A DNA stretch of 64,000 nucleotides from Heliocidaris tuberculata (GCA_025618425.1 CM046836.1:17948743-18012742); one strand, 5' to 3'. Numbered from the stretch's first letter, positions 1 through 10,479 are shown. A program made the numbers and translations. The notes: generated from the sequence alone by a model not told the origin.

Positions 1-1311
1 CATTATGACATAAAACATACCTAGCAACAGTTATGAATTTATATTTTTTCTAGATTATATTTCCCATTGCTTATAAGTAAGGCTTGTATTCTTTTCTTGC
101 CCAATGTTTATTTGTCAATAGTTGTTTTTTTTTCCAGTTTCCAATGATGGGATTAATTTGACAGGTTTTGGTTTAACTTTTTTTTTTCAAATCCCACCAC
201 ATTTTGATACAGGCCTATCTCCTGACAGTCCATTATTGTTATCGTTTTTATTATGGTTTTCTTTTTCATTTGAAAAAAAAAGTTCCTTTCATATTGAAAT
301 GACCTCAATTAGACTATTGTTTGTTAGTTTGTTTGTTTTTTTTTTTTTTTTTGTTGTATTTTTATCCATTAGAATGTGGAAACAGTGTTGATCACTAGAG
401 TTAAGTGGAGACAAGCCTTGAACAAAAACACTATGTATTTTCATATAATTTTCATAATATAAACATGGATAAATTCCAGATAAAGTGAATGCGTAGAAAG
501 AGTTGCATAGAAGTATGTAGTGTCCCGTTTTGCCTACCATAATCTACCCAATAAATAACATGTGATGGCGCTGTACGTCGACTAAAAAAGATACGACAGG
601 GTTGGAGGCGTCATAAGTCCTTAGTCAGGAAGTTGTCGCGCACCTTGGTAAAGACGGCTTCGTGAAACACGTAGCGGACAACTAGAGAACTAGCGCTGAT
701 TTAGTCAAGAACTTAGACATATGACGGTTTCGAGAAACAGGCCCCTGCTGCCATGGCAGTAGTCAGGATATGTCATTATTGTTCCCACGCTAATAGAAAG
801 AAGTCTAGGGAATAACCGAATCAATACACTATATGTGTACCGCCCAAGCCATAAATGTAGTGCAATGTCAATAACATATTGTACTTCCCATAGAAAGGAT
901 GGACGGATCATGAGAGAATACAGAAGTCAGAAGAGATCATTTGAATGTTGTACATTTCAATAGGAAATGTGCTAGGCTATTTTACCCCACCATGGGTGAT
1001 TTGGGTTGTTGTTTTTTAATTTTTGATTGTGTATTTGTGCCACACACCAGACAATTGGGCAGCTGGAATTTTTCTTGCAGGTAAACACAAGAGCCTGATA
1101 TTACCTCTACTCTCAGTTTCCATTTTATGCACAAAAACCATATAGCCTAAAAACAAGTTCAACATGGGCATTTATAATATAGTCATGCCCCATACATTAC
1201 AGAATATAAAGAAATAATTTCAAAGAGCAGTTTTAAAAGTATTCTTTTACTTGGTATCATATGCTGTCGATATTCATTTAAGCAATCATCAGGACCACTA
1301 TAATCAATTAT
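1..1311. other. Intergenic, no gene recognised
   Basis: I see no convincing gene here. The stretch is AT-rich with several homopolymer T runs (for example 334-353). Short open frames overlap these runs and show no family motif or splice context. Confidence 0.5.
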
Positions 1312-1556
1312 TTAGCGAGTTGGAAATGGGAATATGTAGGACTTGCTCCTGACACAACTACAACTATCAAGAGCTGTCCTGGAACACAACATCCGTTGCA
1401 ACTGCCTCACCCTTGCAGTTACGGAATCCAAGGCATCCCTGAGTTGTAAGTGATCTGATTCACCCAAACACCTGGTTGTGTGTGTAGTCAGCCTGTTCTT
1501 GGTCTCTTAGCATCACTGCCACCTCCATTGACCAGCTATGCTTGGTCTCTTCAGGT
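1312..1556 (-). pseudogene. Unrecognised coding-like fragment with one frameshift
   Basis: On the minus strand an acceptor-like AG precedes position 1556. An open frame then runs through residues including EETKHSWSMEV and ADYTHNQVF to a TGA at about 1461. Skipping one base in the GGG at about 1463-1465 joins it to a second frame (SDHLQLRDALDSVTARV, then RQLQRMLCS) that ends in TAA at 1312-1314. The combined peptide is about 80 residues, partly coiled-coil-like (LRDALDSVTARVRQLQ), with normal codon-like composition. I do not recognise the family. It could be a decayed terminal exon, a retroposed gene piece or part of a mobile element. It lies 7.4 kb downstream of NAA60 on the same strand, but it does not resemble the vertebrate NAA60 C-terminus. 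Confidence 0.3.
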
Positions 1557-1940
1557 CTGCGAAATATATGACAAAAAGGGAATATGTGTATAATTATACA
1601 TGTTTCTATTTTTAATCTATCTTTTTATTTTTGTTTTGTTTTGTTATGTATTTTAATATATATTATAATATGTCTTCATTCTATAATAATTTTGAAGTAT
1701 TGAAGAGACTACCTTATATAAAGAACAAAGAGTTCTATAAAATGTAGTGAGAATACTTTACGGTGCTTTGTGATAATGTCCTGAATGTAAATGGACCATT
1801 GTGATATCAACACTGGTTAAAATACGCTAATATTTCTTACATCGCAATTTTAATCAGTGAGCAACTTAAATCATTGTTTGAAAAGAAATCACGATCTCCA
1901 TCGGTAGTTAAAAACAGCATTCATTTTGATGGCTACACAG
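1557..1940. other. Intergenic, no gene recognised
   Basis: AT-rich sequence with no supported coding or RNA feature. Confidence 0.5.
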
Positions 1941-2095
1941 CAAAAACGCTGTTTAAAATTTCGCTGTTTAAAATTGTGTTGTTTAAATTTTAAACAACGT
2001 TGTTTAAAAAACGGACCCTGTATTTTAAACAACTGCTGTTTAAGACATCAATGATATTATAGAATAATCTTTTAAACAACGTTGTTTAAAAAGAT
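1941..2095. repeat. TTTAAACAAC / GTTGTTTAAA motif cluster, left copy
   Basis: At least eight copies of GTTTAAA or TTTAAAC-type words occur within about 150 bp, several arranged as palindromes such as AAACAACGTTGTTT. The cluster sits immediately upstream of the candidate first exon at 2155. A second, larger cluster lies at 5386-5770, next to the inverted copy of that exon. This looks like a rapidly evolving palindromic simple repeat that was part of, or grew beside, the inverted duplication. Confidence 0.65.
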
Positions 2096-2154
2096 TGAAA
2101 ATTTGCGCTAGACGGGTTTCCTTCTCCGCCAAACACGTACGGTCGGGCTTCATC

Positions 2155-2224
2155 ATGGCGGAAGAATTTGTGGTTGACATGTTGCAGAAGTTCCGAACGC
2201 CGGAGCTGATTGATACATTCAGAG
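2155..2224 (+). CDS. Candidate first coding exon, SAM-like N-terminus
   Basis: An ATG at 2155 (context ATCATGGCG) opens 23 codons plus one base: MAEEFVVDMLQ followed by KFRTPELIDTFR, then a strong splice donor GTAAGC at 2225. The exon therefore ends in phase 1. The pattern of hydrophobics followed by PELIDTF resembles the start of sterile-alpha-motif domains (LPELIETF-type helices), but 23 residues are too few for a firm family call. An inverted copy of its 3' half, donor and following intron sequence is at 5335-5380. No downstream exon was identified between 2225 and the inverted copy, so the gene may be broken by the rearrangement. Confidence 0.4.
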
Positions 2225-2345
2225 GTAAGCATTTAGACTAAATATATTGTAATCTGATCGAGTTTATACTCAAGACATATTTGTGCTGCCAAGACATTTA
2301 TATGATATCTAGATCTAAGCCATAGTCACATAATTAATTATGATT

Positions 2346-2482
2346 TAGACCTGCAACTTTGCAAGTCGCCCTTCCAACGTAGCGCAGCGCAGTTTAAGCT
2401 GCACACAGTGAACGCACGCGTGGGTCCGGTATACTGTGTGCAAATAACTTAAACTGCGCTACGCTGCAAAGTTCCAGGTCTA
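2346..2482. mobile_element. Foldback MITE, about 137 bp, inside the left inverted arm
   Basis: The ends are TAGACCTGCAACTTTGC and, inverted, GCAAAGTTCCAGGTCTA. Internally GTAGCGCAGCGCAGTTTAAG faces CTTAAACTGCGCTACGC, so the whole unit folds into one hairpin. The right arm of the surrounding inverted duplication runs straight from AATTATG to TAGACCCCGG. It behaves as the empty site, which supports insertion into one arm after duplication. Confidence 0.7.
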
Positions 2483-2487
2483 CATCC

Positions 2488-2660
2488 CGGGGGGGGGGGG
2501 GGGTACTCACGTATATTGGGTATACGGGGATGTGCCGCTGGGAAGGGTGACTTTTTGAAGAAAGATCCTTAGACATGAGTCCCCTTTTCATTAAAAAGAT
2601 CCTTAGACATGGGTCCCATTTTTCCCCAAAAAATCCTTAGACATGGGTCTCTTATCCCGG
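2488..2660 (+). repeat. G-tract repeat with ATCCTTAGACATGGGTCC units
   Basis: A run of 16 or more G is followed by TACTCACGTATATTGGGTAT and then three copies of a CCTTAGACATG(A/G)GTC word spaced about 50 bp apart. An inverted relative lies at 5045-5215. This is an unclassified interspersed repeat. Confidence 0.6.
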
Positions 2661-3789
2661 CTCTTATCATTTTGTTTCATTCCTCTCTTTTCTCCCTCAT
2701 TTGTCCGGGATTTTCGGATTTGCACCCAAATACTCGAGGTAATCGAGCCTACATTGTAAATGCCTACTTAGCTATACGTAGAACGTACCCCGGAAGTACC
2801 ACATTATTTATTACATTATGCGCGCTAGGCGCCAGGCCAAGCGCCCGAGCTTGGAATTGGGGATATGGATCCGAGCTTCGTATGCGTAGTACATGCGGCA
2901 GCTTCAGTAACTGCGGGACTGCGCCGAGCCCGAGCTAGCTAACTGCGCTGCATATATCATAATGCCTGCGCAGCGCGCGATATGCCATTACACAACGTGC
3001 GTCTTCACGCACGGCTAGGCTAGCTGCGACGTGACATGGTAAAACGAACATCGACGTCGGGATCACCCCCCGGATCACCCCCTTATCACCCTGTCATCAC
3101 CAGGAGTTACGGCCATGGATTTTGAGGTAAATTCTCACTCTTTGATAATCAGATTTATAAAAGTATTAAAATACATTTATCAAATCACCAAACTTAATAT
3201 CTACTTTAGATTATTACTTTGAACCAGTCACCACATGGGCCCCCGCCCCGCGTTGTGGAATGAATGTGCATGTGCATGACGGCATGACGAAACTTTCTGG
3301 CGCCGGTCCGGGGCCCGCCCCGCTGTGGTCTGAGCTGAGCCGGGAGCTGAGCCCGGGGAGCTGAGCGGGGGGCGAACAACTCCTGGTCAAGACTGTAAAA
3401 GTACATGCTGTGTGAATGACACTGTCACTGTTGAGGGGTGTTGAGTTGAATTGATCATTCATGTGTGTTGGATAAGTTTTGGTGAACGAGTCTGCATGCT
3501 CTGCAGCGGTGATTTCGATCATACGTATTTTGCACGCCTGGGCCAGGTCAGTCCCAAATATTGTGATTTGTGTAGTCTACATGAATCATAACATGTAGGA
3601 CTGACCCATGGGCATACACACCAGGGCTGGTGGGCTGCCGCTGGCCCCACTGAATCTTTACTCGGCGAAGCCACAGCGCACCTTACCATGGCTGGCCGTA
3701 AGAATCATGACAACTTCCGCCATGGCTTAAATCGCGAGAAACCAAGATCAAATAAAAAATAAATGATTTAATTTTAATATTAAATGCTG
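2661..3789. other. GC-rich, promoter-like region with a possible 4-codon first exon
   Basis: Roughly 2810-3400 is much richer in G+C and CpG than its surroundings, as at an animal CpG-type promoter. At 3115 an ATG in very good Kozak context (GCCATGG) reads MDFE and meets a donor-like GTAAAT at 3127. This could be a very short first coding exon or chance. No following exon was found. Confidence 0.3.
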
Positions 3790-3796
3790 CGGCCAC

Positions 3797-3910
3797 ATTT
3801 TACGGAAACATGGTCAATATGATTGAAAATAAGCAGTTTTAAAGTTCCAAAATGTACTACAAAGTCATGATCAATATGATTGAAAATGAGCAATTTTAAA
3901 GTTAAACAAC
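3797..3910. repeat. Short tandem duplication, about 65-bp unit
   Basis: Two adjacent copies share ATGGTCAATATGATTGAAAA and AGCAGTTTTAAAGTT with small changes. There is no coding signal. Confidence 0.6.
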
Positions 3911-3961
3911 GTACTATTGCATGATGAAATACACATCGTTCAGGCTCGTAGCCAGGATTTT

Positions 3962-4136
3962 TCAAGGGGGGGGGGGGGGTGCGTAAGTCAAGAAGACGGA
4001 CCCTCAGTGGGACGTACCAAAGATTTTTTTTTACAAGGGAAGCAAATTTTGTCAACTGTCATTGTGGCTTGGAGGGAGACCCGTATATTTTTCCGGGATA
4101 TTTTTCTTCTCACCAGCCCTCCAAAACTCGCTCGGT

Positions 4137-4178
<42 letters not shown>

Positions 4179-4290
4179 ATTATTTTTTTCGCCAGCCCTC
4201 CAAAAGTTAGATCCGTATTTGTTTTGTCTCACCAGCCCTCCAAAAGTCGCTCAGTGGGGGGAGGGGGCAATTTTTTTTTTTCAAAAAGTG
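3962..4290. repeat. Poly(G) repeat with CCAGCCCTCCAAAA units
   Basis: Three copies of CACCAGCCCTCCAAAA(C/G)TCGC-like sequence are separated by G-tracts, the longest about 40 consecutive G at 4137-4177. The open frames across it are glycine-run artefacts. Confidence 0.7.
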
Positions 4291-4304
4291 GACCTATACC
4301 TATT

Positions 4305-4870
4305 ACCTTGTGTGTATTTAATTTCATCATGTATATGAATGAGCTCTGTTTTTGAAAGTACCAAGAAAGTACAAGAACAATGGTTAAAATAGAGTAAACA
4401 TATAAAGGAAATACTGTATCTTGCCAGGTGAAAAGTATTATGTGGTTTTATATATATATATACCAGGTAACATTTATCTAAGCGATGAAGGAGTGGGAAA
4501 AAAAATAGAGCTGTTGCCAATTTAAGGAGGAAATCCTGATTCATGTAAATCTTTCAGAAACTACATCCATGGGTTAGAATAGTACAGGCTTCAATCAGTT
4601 GCAAACCTCTATACATATTGGACCCTGTGTGTACTTTTAATGTCATGCATATGAAGCAGCCCTGTTTCTGAAAGTGTACAAAGAAAGTACAAGAACAATG
4701 GTTAAAACAGAATAAACAGATAAAGGAAATGTCTTGCCATATGAAAACTAGTTTATACATAGTTTTATACGAGGTCATTTGATATACATTTAGCAATACG
4801 ATGTAGGAATGAAATAAAGATATAGTTGTTGCCAATTTGACGAGGAAATCCCGATCATTTAAAGATGCTA
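4305..4870. repeat. Tandem duplication, about 310-bp period, two copies
   Basis: 4325-4550 and 4640-4865 align along their length, sharing GAAAGTACAAGAACAATGGT, AGATAAAGGAAAT-like sequence and TGTTGCCAATTTGA(C/G)GAGGAAAT. Copies are diverged by many substitutions, so the duplication is old. Confidence 0.75.
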
Positions 4871-5044
4871 GAGGTGCTAGCACATTATATTGTATGGTGT
4901 TTTCACCATTATATGTGTAAACTACTTGTAAACCCAAAACTACATGTAGTATGGTACAGATTAATAATGAGTTATAAAGAATTTTATCAAGAATCTGCAA
5001 AATGTTTGGCCATTGCATTATATTACAGCTAAAATATGTAATAT

Positions 5045-5385
5045 TTAAAGTTCGAAATCCTTAGACATGGGTCCATTTTTCACAAAAAAAATCCTTAGAC
5101 ATGGGTGCCTATTTACAGCAAAAGGACCCTTGGATGTGGGTATGGGTCTGGAGTTCTCAGCCGCACACCCCCGTCCAATTATAATCTGAGTACCCCCCCC
5201 CCCCCCCCGGGGTCTACATAATTTATTTTGTGGATGTGGTCTAGATCTAGACATCATGTAGATGTCACCGCAACACAAATGTGTCTTGAGTATAAACTCG
5301 ATCAGATTACAATATATTTAGTCTAAATGCTTACCTCTGAACGTATCAATCAGCTCTGGCATTTGGAACTTATTTGTGTGCAACA
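5045..5385 (-). repeat. Right arm of the large inverted duplication
   Basis: Read on the minus strand this repeats the exon end (KFQMPELIDTFR in place of KFRTPELIDTFR), the same GTAAGC donor, the same first ~110 bp of intron and the same G-tract/CCTTAGACATGGG repeat as 2198-2660. The similarity stops at the exon codons for AAG TTC, where the TTTAAACAAC cluster begins. This copy therefore has no start codon region. Confidence 0.7.
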
Positions 5386-5770
5386 GCCTTAAACAACCGT
5401 AGGCCCTATAATGTTTGAAACAATTATTTTGAACAATTAACTTTGAATGTATTTTTTAAAACAACAGTTGTGCAAAAAGTTTTAAACAACTTAAACAACC
5501 TAGATATTTAAAACAATATTTTTAACAACAAATATTTTAAACAGTAGTTGTAAAAAAGTTTTAAACAACTGTGTGTGTTTAAACAACTTAATTTCAACAA
5601 CCTAGTTGTTTAAAAGCCGTTGTTTAAAAAAAATTGTTAAAAATTTTAAACAACAGGCTGTTTAAAGTTTAAACAACCGTAGTTGTTTAACATTTTAAAC
5701 AACAGTTGTTAGAGTGACCGGCTTAAACAGCGTTGTTTTAAAAATTTGAAGAGTTTAAAATATTTTTTAC
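5386..5770. repeat. TTTAAACAAC / GTTGTTTAAA motif cluster, right copy
   Basis: About 20 copies of TTTAAACAAC-like and GTTGTTTAAA-like words occur in both orientations, many forming small palindromes. It is the counterpart of the cluster at 1941-2095, on the other side of the inverted duplication. Confidence 0.7.
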
Positions 5771-6959
5771 TGTGTAACCTGTTATAAGGGAAATATTAAT
5801 ACACAACTTTCCAGGCTCCTTTAGTTGAAACACGTCATCTCAGTTTATTTATGAGAAAAAAACTTTTGAACAAATTTATGACAGAAATTGAACATCACTT
5901 GTTACATAATTCACTGAATCATCTTTATAAAGAATTTTGGTTCCCCCAATCAAGGTATACATGTACATGTATATGTGCTACGACAGGAATCGGTCTGTCG
6001 ATATAATGTGGTTCTAAACTAATGCAGGGAAAACTTGACATAACAAGGTCGGCTTAAACAAGGTAACGGTTACAATCAGGATCTTGCCATGGTCCCACAA
6101 TGCTTGCCCGTAATTCTATGGCTGAAAGAACCTATAACAAGCTTAAACTCATGCCCATAAAATAAAGTGAAATACTGTTAATCATTCCTGTTATAACGAG
6201 CAAATTTCACAGAAAATCATTGCAGCATGCAACATTCTTGTGTGGCAAGTCTGCCAGCACAGTAAACAGAAAATGGGCTAGCTGGGCTAGGCGACCAGCT
6301 GGCTTATTAACGGGACACTTGGGGGAACATTGGCTAAGGGCTTTCCAAGCACTCTCTTTGGGATAAGAGAAAGGTGGGAGGGGAGGAATGGAGCTGTGTA
6401 TAGAGCAATGATTATGACTGGATAACCAATAGCACATACATCACGAAAAAGCTCAGAATCTAGTCAGAGCAGCAGTCTGCTGGTTTATCAGACGGGCTGA
6501 TATGATTAGCTGAGCAGGTCTTAGATAGTGAATTATGCATGAGCTGGGGGAAAAGTATGACTGACTCACTTGTCGGTAATTTAGCATCTATAAATTATAC
6601 ATTTTATGCATTTTCTGAAATAATTCAGTATTTTATTAGCTTATAAAATCAGAGGATCAACATATTAATCATGACTTAATGCAATTACATGAGTTAACCA
6701 GAAATGTCCATTGCCGCGCAATGCGAATGTATCCCCCGGCACTGGCAGCGATATTTTCGTCATCCTTTTGTTCGAAGGAGGGACAAAGAACCTCCCCGCT
6801 CCCCTCCCATAAACAAAAGGATGACGTAGAGATTGCCACCAGTGGCCCGGACTATTGTCAACAGTAGGAGCAGCATCACCAAAACAATATATGTGTAGAT
6901 TAGAGTATAATGCATCTCTATAGAAAATTCGAAAGAAATAATGTCAAGAAATGTGACCT
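5771..6959. other. Intergenic, no gene recognised
   Basis: No supported gene. The sequence is mixed and non-repetitive apart from an ACATGTACATGTA run near 5957. Confidence 0.5.
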
Positions 6960-7985
6960 GCAGAGTGCACACAAGATATCCACTAAAATATGACCTTTGA
7001 CCCTGTAAAAGACAGAACACTGGGGGCAGCATCACCAAAAACTGTAGAGGTCTAGAGTAAACTATGATGGACCTCCATACAAAACCTGAAAGAAATCAGT
7101 CGAAAAATGTGACTGCCAGGGTGCATGCAAGACAGCAACGAAAATATGACGTTTGACCATACAAAAAGCGGAACACTGGGGGCAGCATCACCAAACACTA
7201 AAGATGTGTAGATTTTACTAAGACACACCATACAAAATTTGAAAGAAATCCGTGAAGAAATGTGGCAGTAAGAGCGCACAAAAGACATGTGACCTTTGAC
7301 CCTATAAAGGACGGAACAATGAGGGCAGCATTATCAAAAAGTATAAATTTGTAGATTGTACCAAAATACATCTCCATACAAAATTTGAAGGGAATCCGTC
7401 AAGAAATATGGCCTGCAGAGCGCACACAAGACATCATCCAAAATATTGACCTTTGACCTTATAAAAGACGGAACACTGGTGGCAGCATCACCAAAAACTA
7501 AAGATGTGTATATTTTACCAAGATACACTTCCATACAAAATTTGAAAGAAATCTGTCAAAAAATGTGGCATTTAGACCGCACACAAGACATCTATCAAAA
7601 TATGACCTTTGACCCTATAAAAGACGGAACACTGGAGGCAGCATGACCAAAATCTATAAGCTTCTAGATTATACCAATATACACCTTCATTCAAAATTTG
7701 AACAAAATCCATTTAGAAATGTGGCCTATAGAGCGCACACAAAATATGGCCTTTTACCCTACATAAGACAGAACACTGGGGGCAGCATCATTAAAACTTA
7801 TAGGTGTGTAGATTTTACCAAGATACACCTCCATACAAAATTTGAAAGAAATCCGTCAAGGAATGTGGCAGTAAGAGCGCACACAAGAATGTGACGCGGC
7901 GGCGGCGGCGTAACGCTGCTTAATCCAAAGTATCCTCCGGCATTCTGCCGGGGGAGACAATAACAGCAGCATGCAATACTCGGTA
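6960..7985. repeat. Tandem repeat, about 150-bp unit, six to seven copies, with DR1-like sites
   Basis: Each unit contains, in order, a TGACCTTTGACC-type word, a TATAAAAGACGGAACACTGG-like segment, GGCAGCATCACCAAAAACTA, a TGTGTAGATTTTACCAAGAT-like segment and CCATACAAAATTTGAAAGAA. Units begin near 6990, 7147, 7290, 7447, 7603 and 7745, with a partial copy before. The array ends in GGCGGCGGCGGCG and a CCGGCATTCTGCCGGGGG palindrome at about 7938. Several short open frames overlap it but follow the repeat and are not genes. A similar but distinct array lies at 50890-52015. Confidence 0.85.
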
Positions 7986-8964
7986 GATTCATTAATGTAT
8001 AAATAATCCCATATGTGCATTTCTATGTATGTTCTGTTACAACAAGGTTTCGACTATAACTAATATAACACGGAAAATCTGTCGGTCCAAATGACCTTTT
8101 CAGGGTACATATCTACTATATGATAATCTTCCACACTAACATAAAAAGAATGAGAAAGCTCACAAATTATCTTTTGCCTTTCCCAGAACTCAAGCTTCCC
8201 TTTAAAGAACAATAATTGTACTGCTTTGTTCAAATGCAAACATTACATACATGTGCATACAGGATACCTGCCCCAAACAAATTGATAACAAAATATAAGA
8301 TACTATCTTCTGTTGGTACAATAACGGTGTCCCATACATGCACAATTGTGTATTGGCATTTCTCAGTGTCTAAAAGCTTTGTGGATTACATTCAGGTCCA
8401 AACAACTTACATACATGTACATGTATATTTACTCCACTATCAGCAATTCATAGTGACTGACATCTCTCACTCTCTTTTACAAGTCAAAAAGCACTATTGC
8501 TGCAAATTCTTATTATTCAAGAGTAGCTCCAATATCTTTCATGTGAACTGATCTTCATGGCTAATCATTATGGTAAAGCATACGAGTTTTGAAAAAAAAA
8601 CAGGATAAAGTGTGTAGACTACAACACCAAACTAATTTTACATGAATCGTCCTTGGTTGCCGTACATATACCCCAAAAGATAATGGCTTCATGTCTCTAT
8701 AAATGAACACAAGCACAAATCACAGTAAGTACATGTAGTTTCAAGTCTCAAATGTTTCTAAAGATCTGTACACAAACTCTAGATGAGCGAAAAGACAGAC
8801 AACCATTTATCTTGTAAAAGGTTCTTGCTGAGGAATAAAAACTGAAGTTTGCAGGGTTGGGGTTCATTATTCATGCAACCAGAAAACAAAACATCACACC
8901 AGTACATCATCCGTAAAACAAAACAATAACAACAACAAAAGCAATAGTAACACGATGTACTAAC
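7986..8964. other. Probable NAA60 intron or downstream sequence
   Basis: This lies 3' of the second NAA60 exon on the minus strand. I searched by eye for the next conserved block of the acetyltransferase (the acetyl-CoA-binding region) and did not find it here or further left. The remaining exons are missing, diverged or outside the window. Confidence 0.45.
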
Positions 8965-9094
8965 CTCGCTGTGACATCTGGCCCTAGTCTTCACCTCAGC
9001 CACTAACAAACCAACGATAGTAGAGCCTATTGCAGCAGCCAGGGAAAAGAAGCGCTTATCATTTGTGATATCCTTGTACCAGAAATCAGGATAC
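8965..9094 (-). CDS. N-alpha-acetyltransferase 60, exon 2 of the visible gene
   Basis: This exon continues NAA60. The minus strand reads acceptor CTACAG, then GTATCC onward, giving YPDFWYKDITNDKRFF, then SLAAAIGSTIVGLLVAE and VKTRARCHSE, with donor GTTAGT at 8964. The 130 nt combine with the two bases left by the upstream exon to give exactly 44 codons. The block matches the human segment YPDSWYRDIT...FFSLAA...GAIVGMIVAEIK at the same position and intron phase. It is the beta2-beta3 part of the GNAT fold. NAA60 acetylates N-termini of transmembrane proteins facing the cytosol and is Golgi-associated in vertebrates. The exons that hold the acetyl-CoA-binding motif and the C-terminal membrane-association helices were not found. 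Confidence 0.85.
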
Positions 9095-9598
9095 CTGTAG
9101 TAAGAAGAAAAAGATAGATAAATGCAATTGTATTTCTCTCTATTTTTACTTCGAAATCAGTTTTAAAGTCTCTAGTATCCTATTCAATACCACTTGTTTT
9201 CTTATAACATAGATACCTAAGGGTTTCTGTCACATAAAATGTAACACAAGTTTTTAAAGAGTTAAAACCAAGAACTACATCTAGGTACAATAAATTGTTT
9301 AATAAGCTGGGAGAATGATTTCCTATTTTCATTGTTCTGGTTTTGTTGGAACTTTATGTATAAAAACCAGGGCTCAACACTAACATGAGACTTAGGGCAA
9401 TTGTCCATTCCATTTGGAAATATACAATAACCCCTTTCTACGCGGAGCTGGAGCAAACTCATAGCCCAGCACAAACACACTGTAGTTTCCATTGTGCTTA
9501 AGCAATATACATGTAGGCCTACAGTTAGTCCCACATGGCACCCCCCCCCCCCAAAAAAAAAAAGAAAAAAAAAAAAAAAAAGAAATTGGTATGCTTAC
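9095..9598 (-). other. NAA60 intron with C- and A-tracts
   Basis: Bounded by donor GTAAGC (9598) and acceptor CAG (9095). It contains a C12 run and an A-rich tract at 9542-9582, just inside the donor end. Open frames on the plus strand through these tracts are artefacts. Confidence 0.8.
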
Positions 9599-9951
9599 TC
9601 GACTGGGAACCAGTCCCTGCAGAGCTGCTTGACTGCTTCCACATCCTCCGGGCACAAGAATCTCAGCTTGATGTCGCCCTCTATGTACGCTTCTCCGCTC
9701 ACTTTCTTTCCCGAACTGCTCTTCCCCCTGCCACCATTGCCACTCTTGCTGCCTTCAGTCCTGGCAGTCAGAGAGTTCTTCCTACTGTTACTACCACTAC
9801 CTGGGTTGCTGCCTCCATGGCTGGTAGTGACGCCACAACTGCTATCGCAACTGCTATGGCTGTCACTCCTGTCCTTAGTTGCGGTTGATGTTATCTCGCT
9901 TGTTGTCGTTGCCATGGGGATGGCATCAGTGCCTTCCTCCAATGAGCTCAT
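9599..9951 (-). CDS. N-alpha-acetyltransferase 60, first coding exon with long N-terminal extension
   Basis: An ATG at 9951 opens 117 codons plus two bases to a GTAAGC donor at 9598. The last 25 residues (IKLRFLCPEDVEAVKQLC, then RDWFPVE) align with the start of the human NAA60 GNAT domain (VSLRLLC..DI.TVKHLCGDWFPIE). Splicing to 9094 restores the conserved V-E-Y-P junction. The first ~93 residues are Ser/Thr/Gly/Asn-rich and probably disordered; human NAA60 has only about 13 residues before the domain. A second Met (residue 13) is a possible alternative start. Upstream, a possible 5'-UTR acceptor (CCACAG, near 10040) suggests a non-coding first exon. I am confident of the family but less so of the exact start. 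Confidence 0.88.
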
Positions 9952-10479
9952 GATCTACGATTCATGATGATCTCCTACAAGCCACCTGTACATGTAGGTA
10001 GACATCTTGGTTGCCTCTTGCTCTGTGATGCACTCTTGAACATCTGTGGTGAATAGGATGTGTGACAGTTTTTATACTTCTAAACTAAAAAATCAGGCTG
10101 AGCAATAGTATGGGGACGTGTTTTCGGCCAGTCCAAACGATGGACTGGCCGAAATGAATAGGTCATTAAGCATGCTATGCACATTTCATTTCATTTCATT
10201 TCATTTATTTATTTTCCATGTATCAAATGATTTTAAATCTTGATTTCACGGCCGATTGATGTGAAATTCATTGATTGATAGGCTTCAATATACATGTAGG
10301 TCTAACAAAAAATAAAGGAAAATTACAAGATCTAGGATCCAATTCTTTTTGGCAAACCTCAAAGATATTATCAGCGTTGCTTAGTCACCTCAGAAGTTGG
10401 CGTATTAAATGTGCTGCATTGTGAATATTTACGGATAACCAGTATACTGGTTAATATCTGGACCCATCAATAAGCATCC
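9952..10479. other. NAA60 upstream region with hairpin and LINE-like tail
   Basis: A perfect 14-bp hairpin lies at 10122-10154 (TTTCGGCCAGTCCA, loop AACGA, and its complement). From 10178, a (TTTCA)n run and TTTATTTATT look like the inverted 3' tail of a minus-strand LINE extending to about 10330. No other gene was seen. Confidence 0.5.

Larger units (their letters stand above)
2198..2660 (+). repeat. Left arm of a large inverted duplication
   Basis: From AAGTTCC (about 2188-2198) through the exon end, donor and intron start to about 2345, this sequence matches the reverse complement of 5230-5385. The match resumes with the G-tract and the repeated word ATCCTTAGACATGGGTCC at 2485-2660, which corresponds to 5045-5215. 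The arms flank about 2.4 kb of unduplicated DNA. The left arm carries an extra foldback element (2346-2482) that the right arm lacks. Confidence 0.75.

Noticed and set aside
3917..4355. Three overlapping frames with long Gly runs
   Set aside because: They arise from a 40-G tract that is open in every frame.
6960..7985. CRISPR-like array
   Set aside because: Repeats are ~150 bp with no unique spacers, in a eukaryotic genome; it is a tandem repeat.
7334..7992. Several 60-90-codon frames on both strands
   Set aside because: They lie wholly inside the ~150-bp tandem array and repeat with it.
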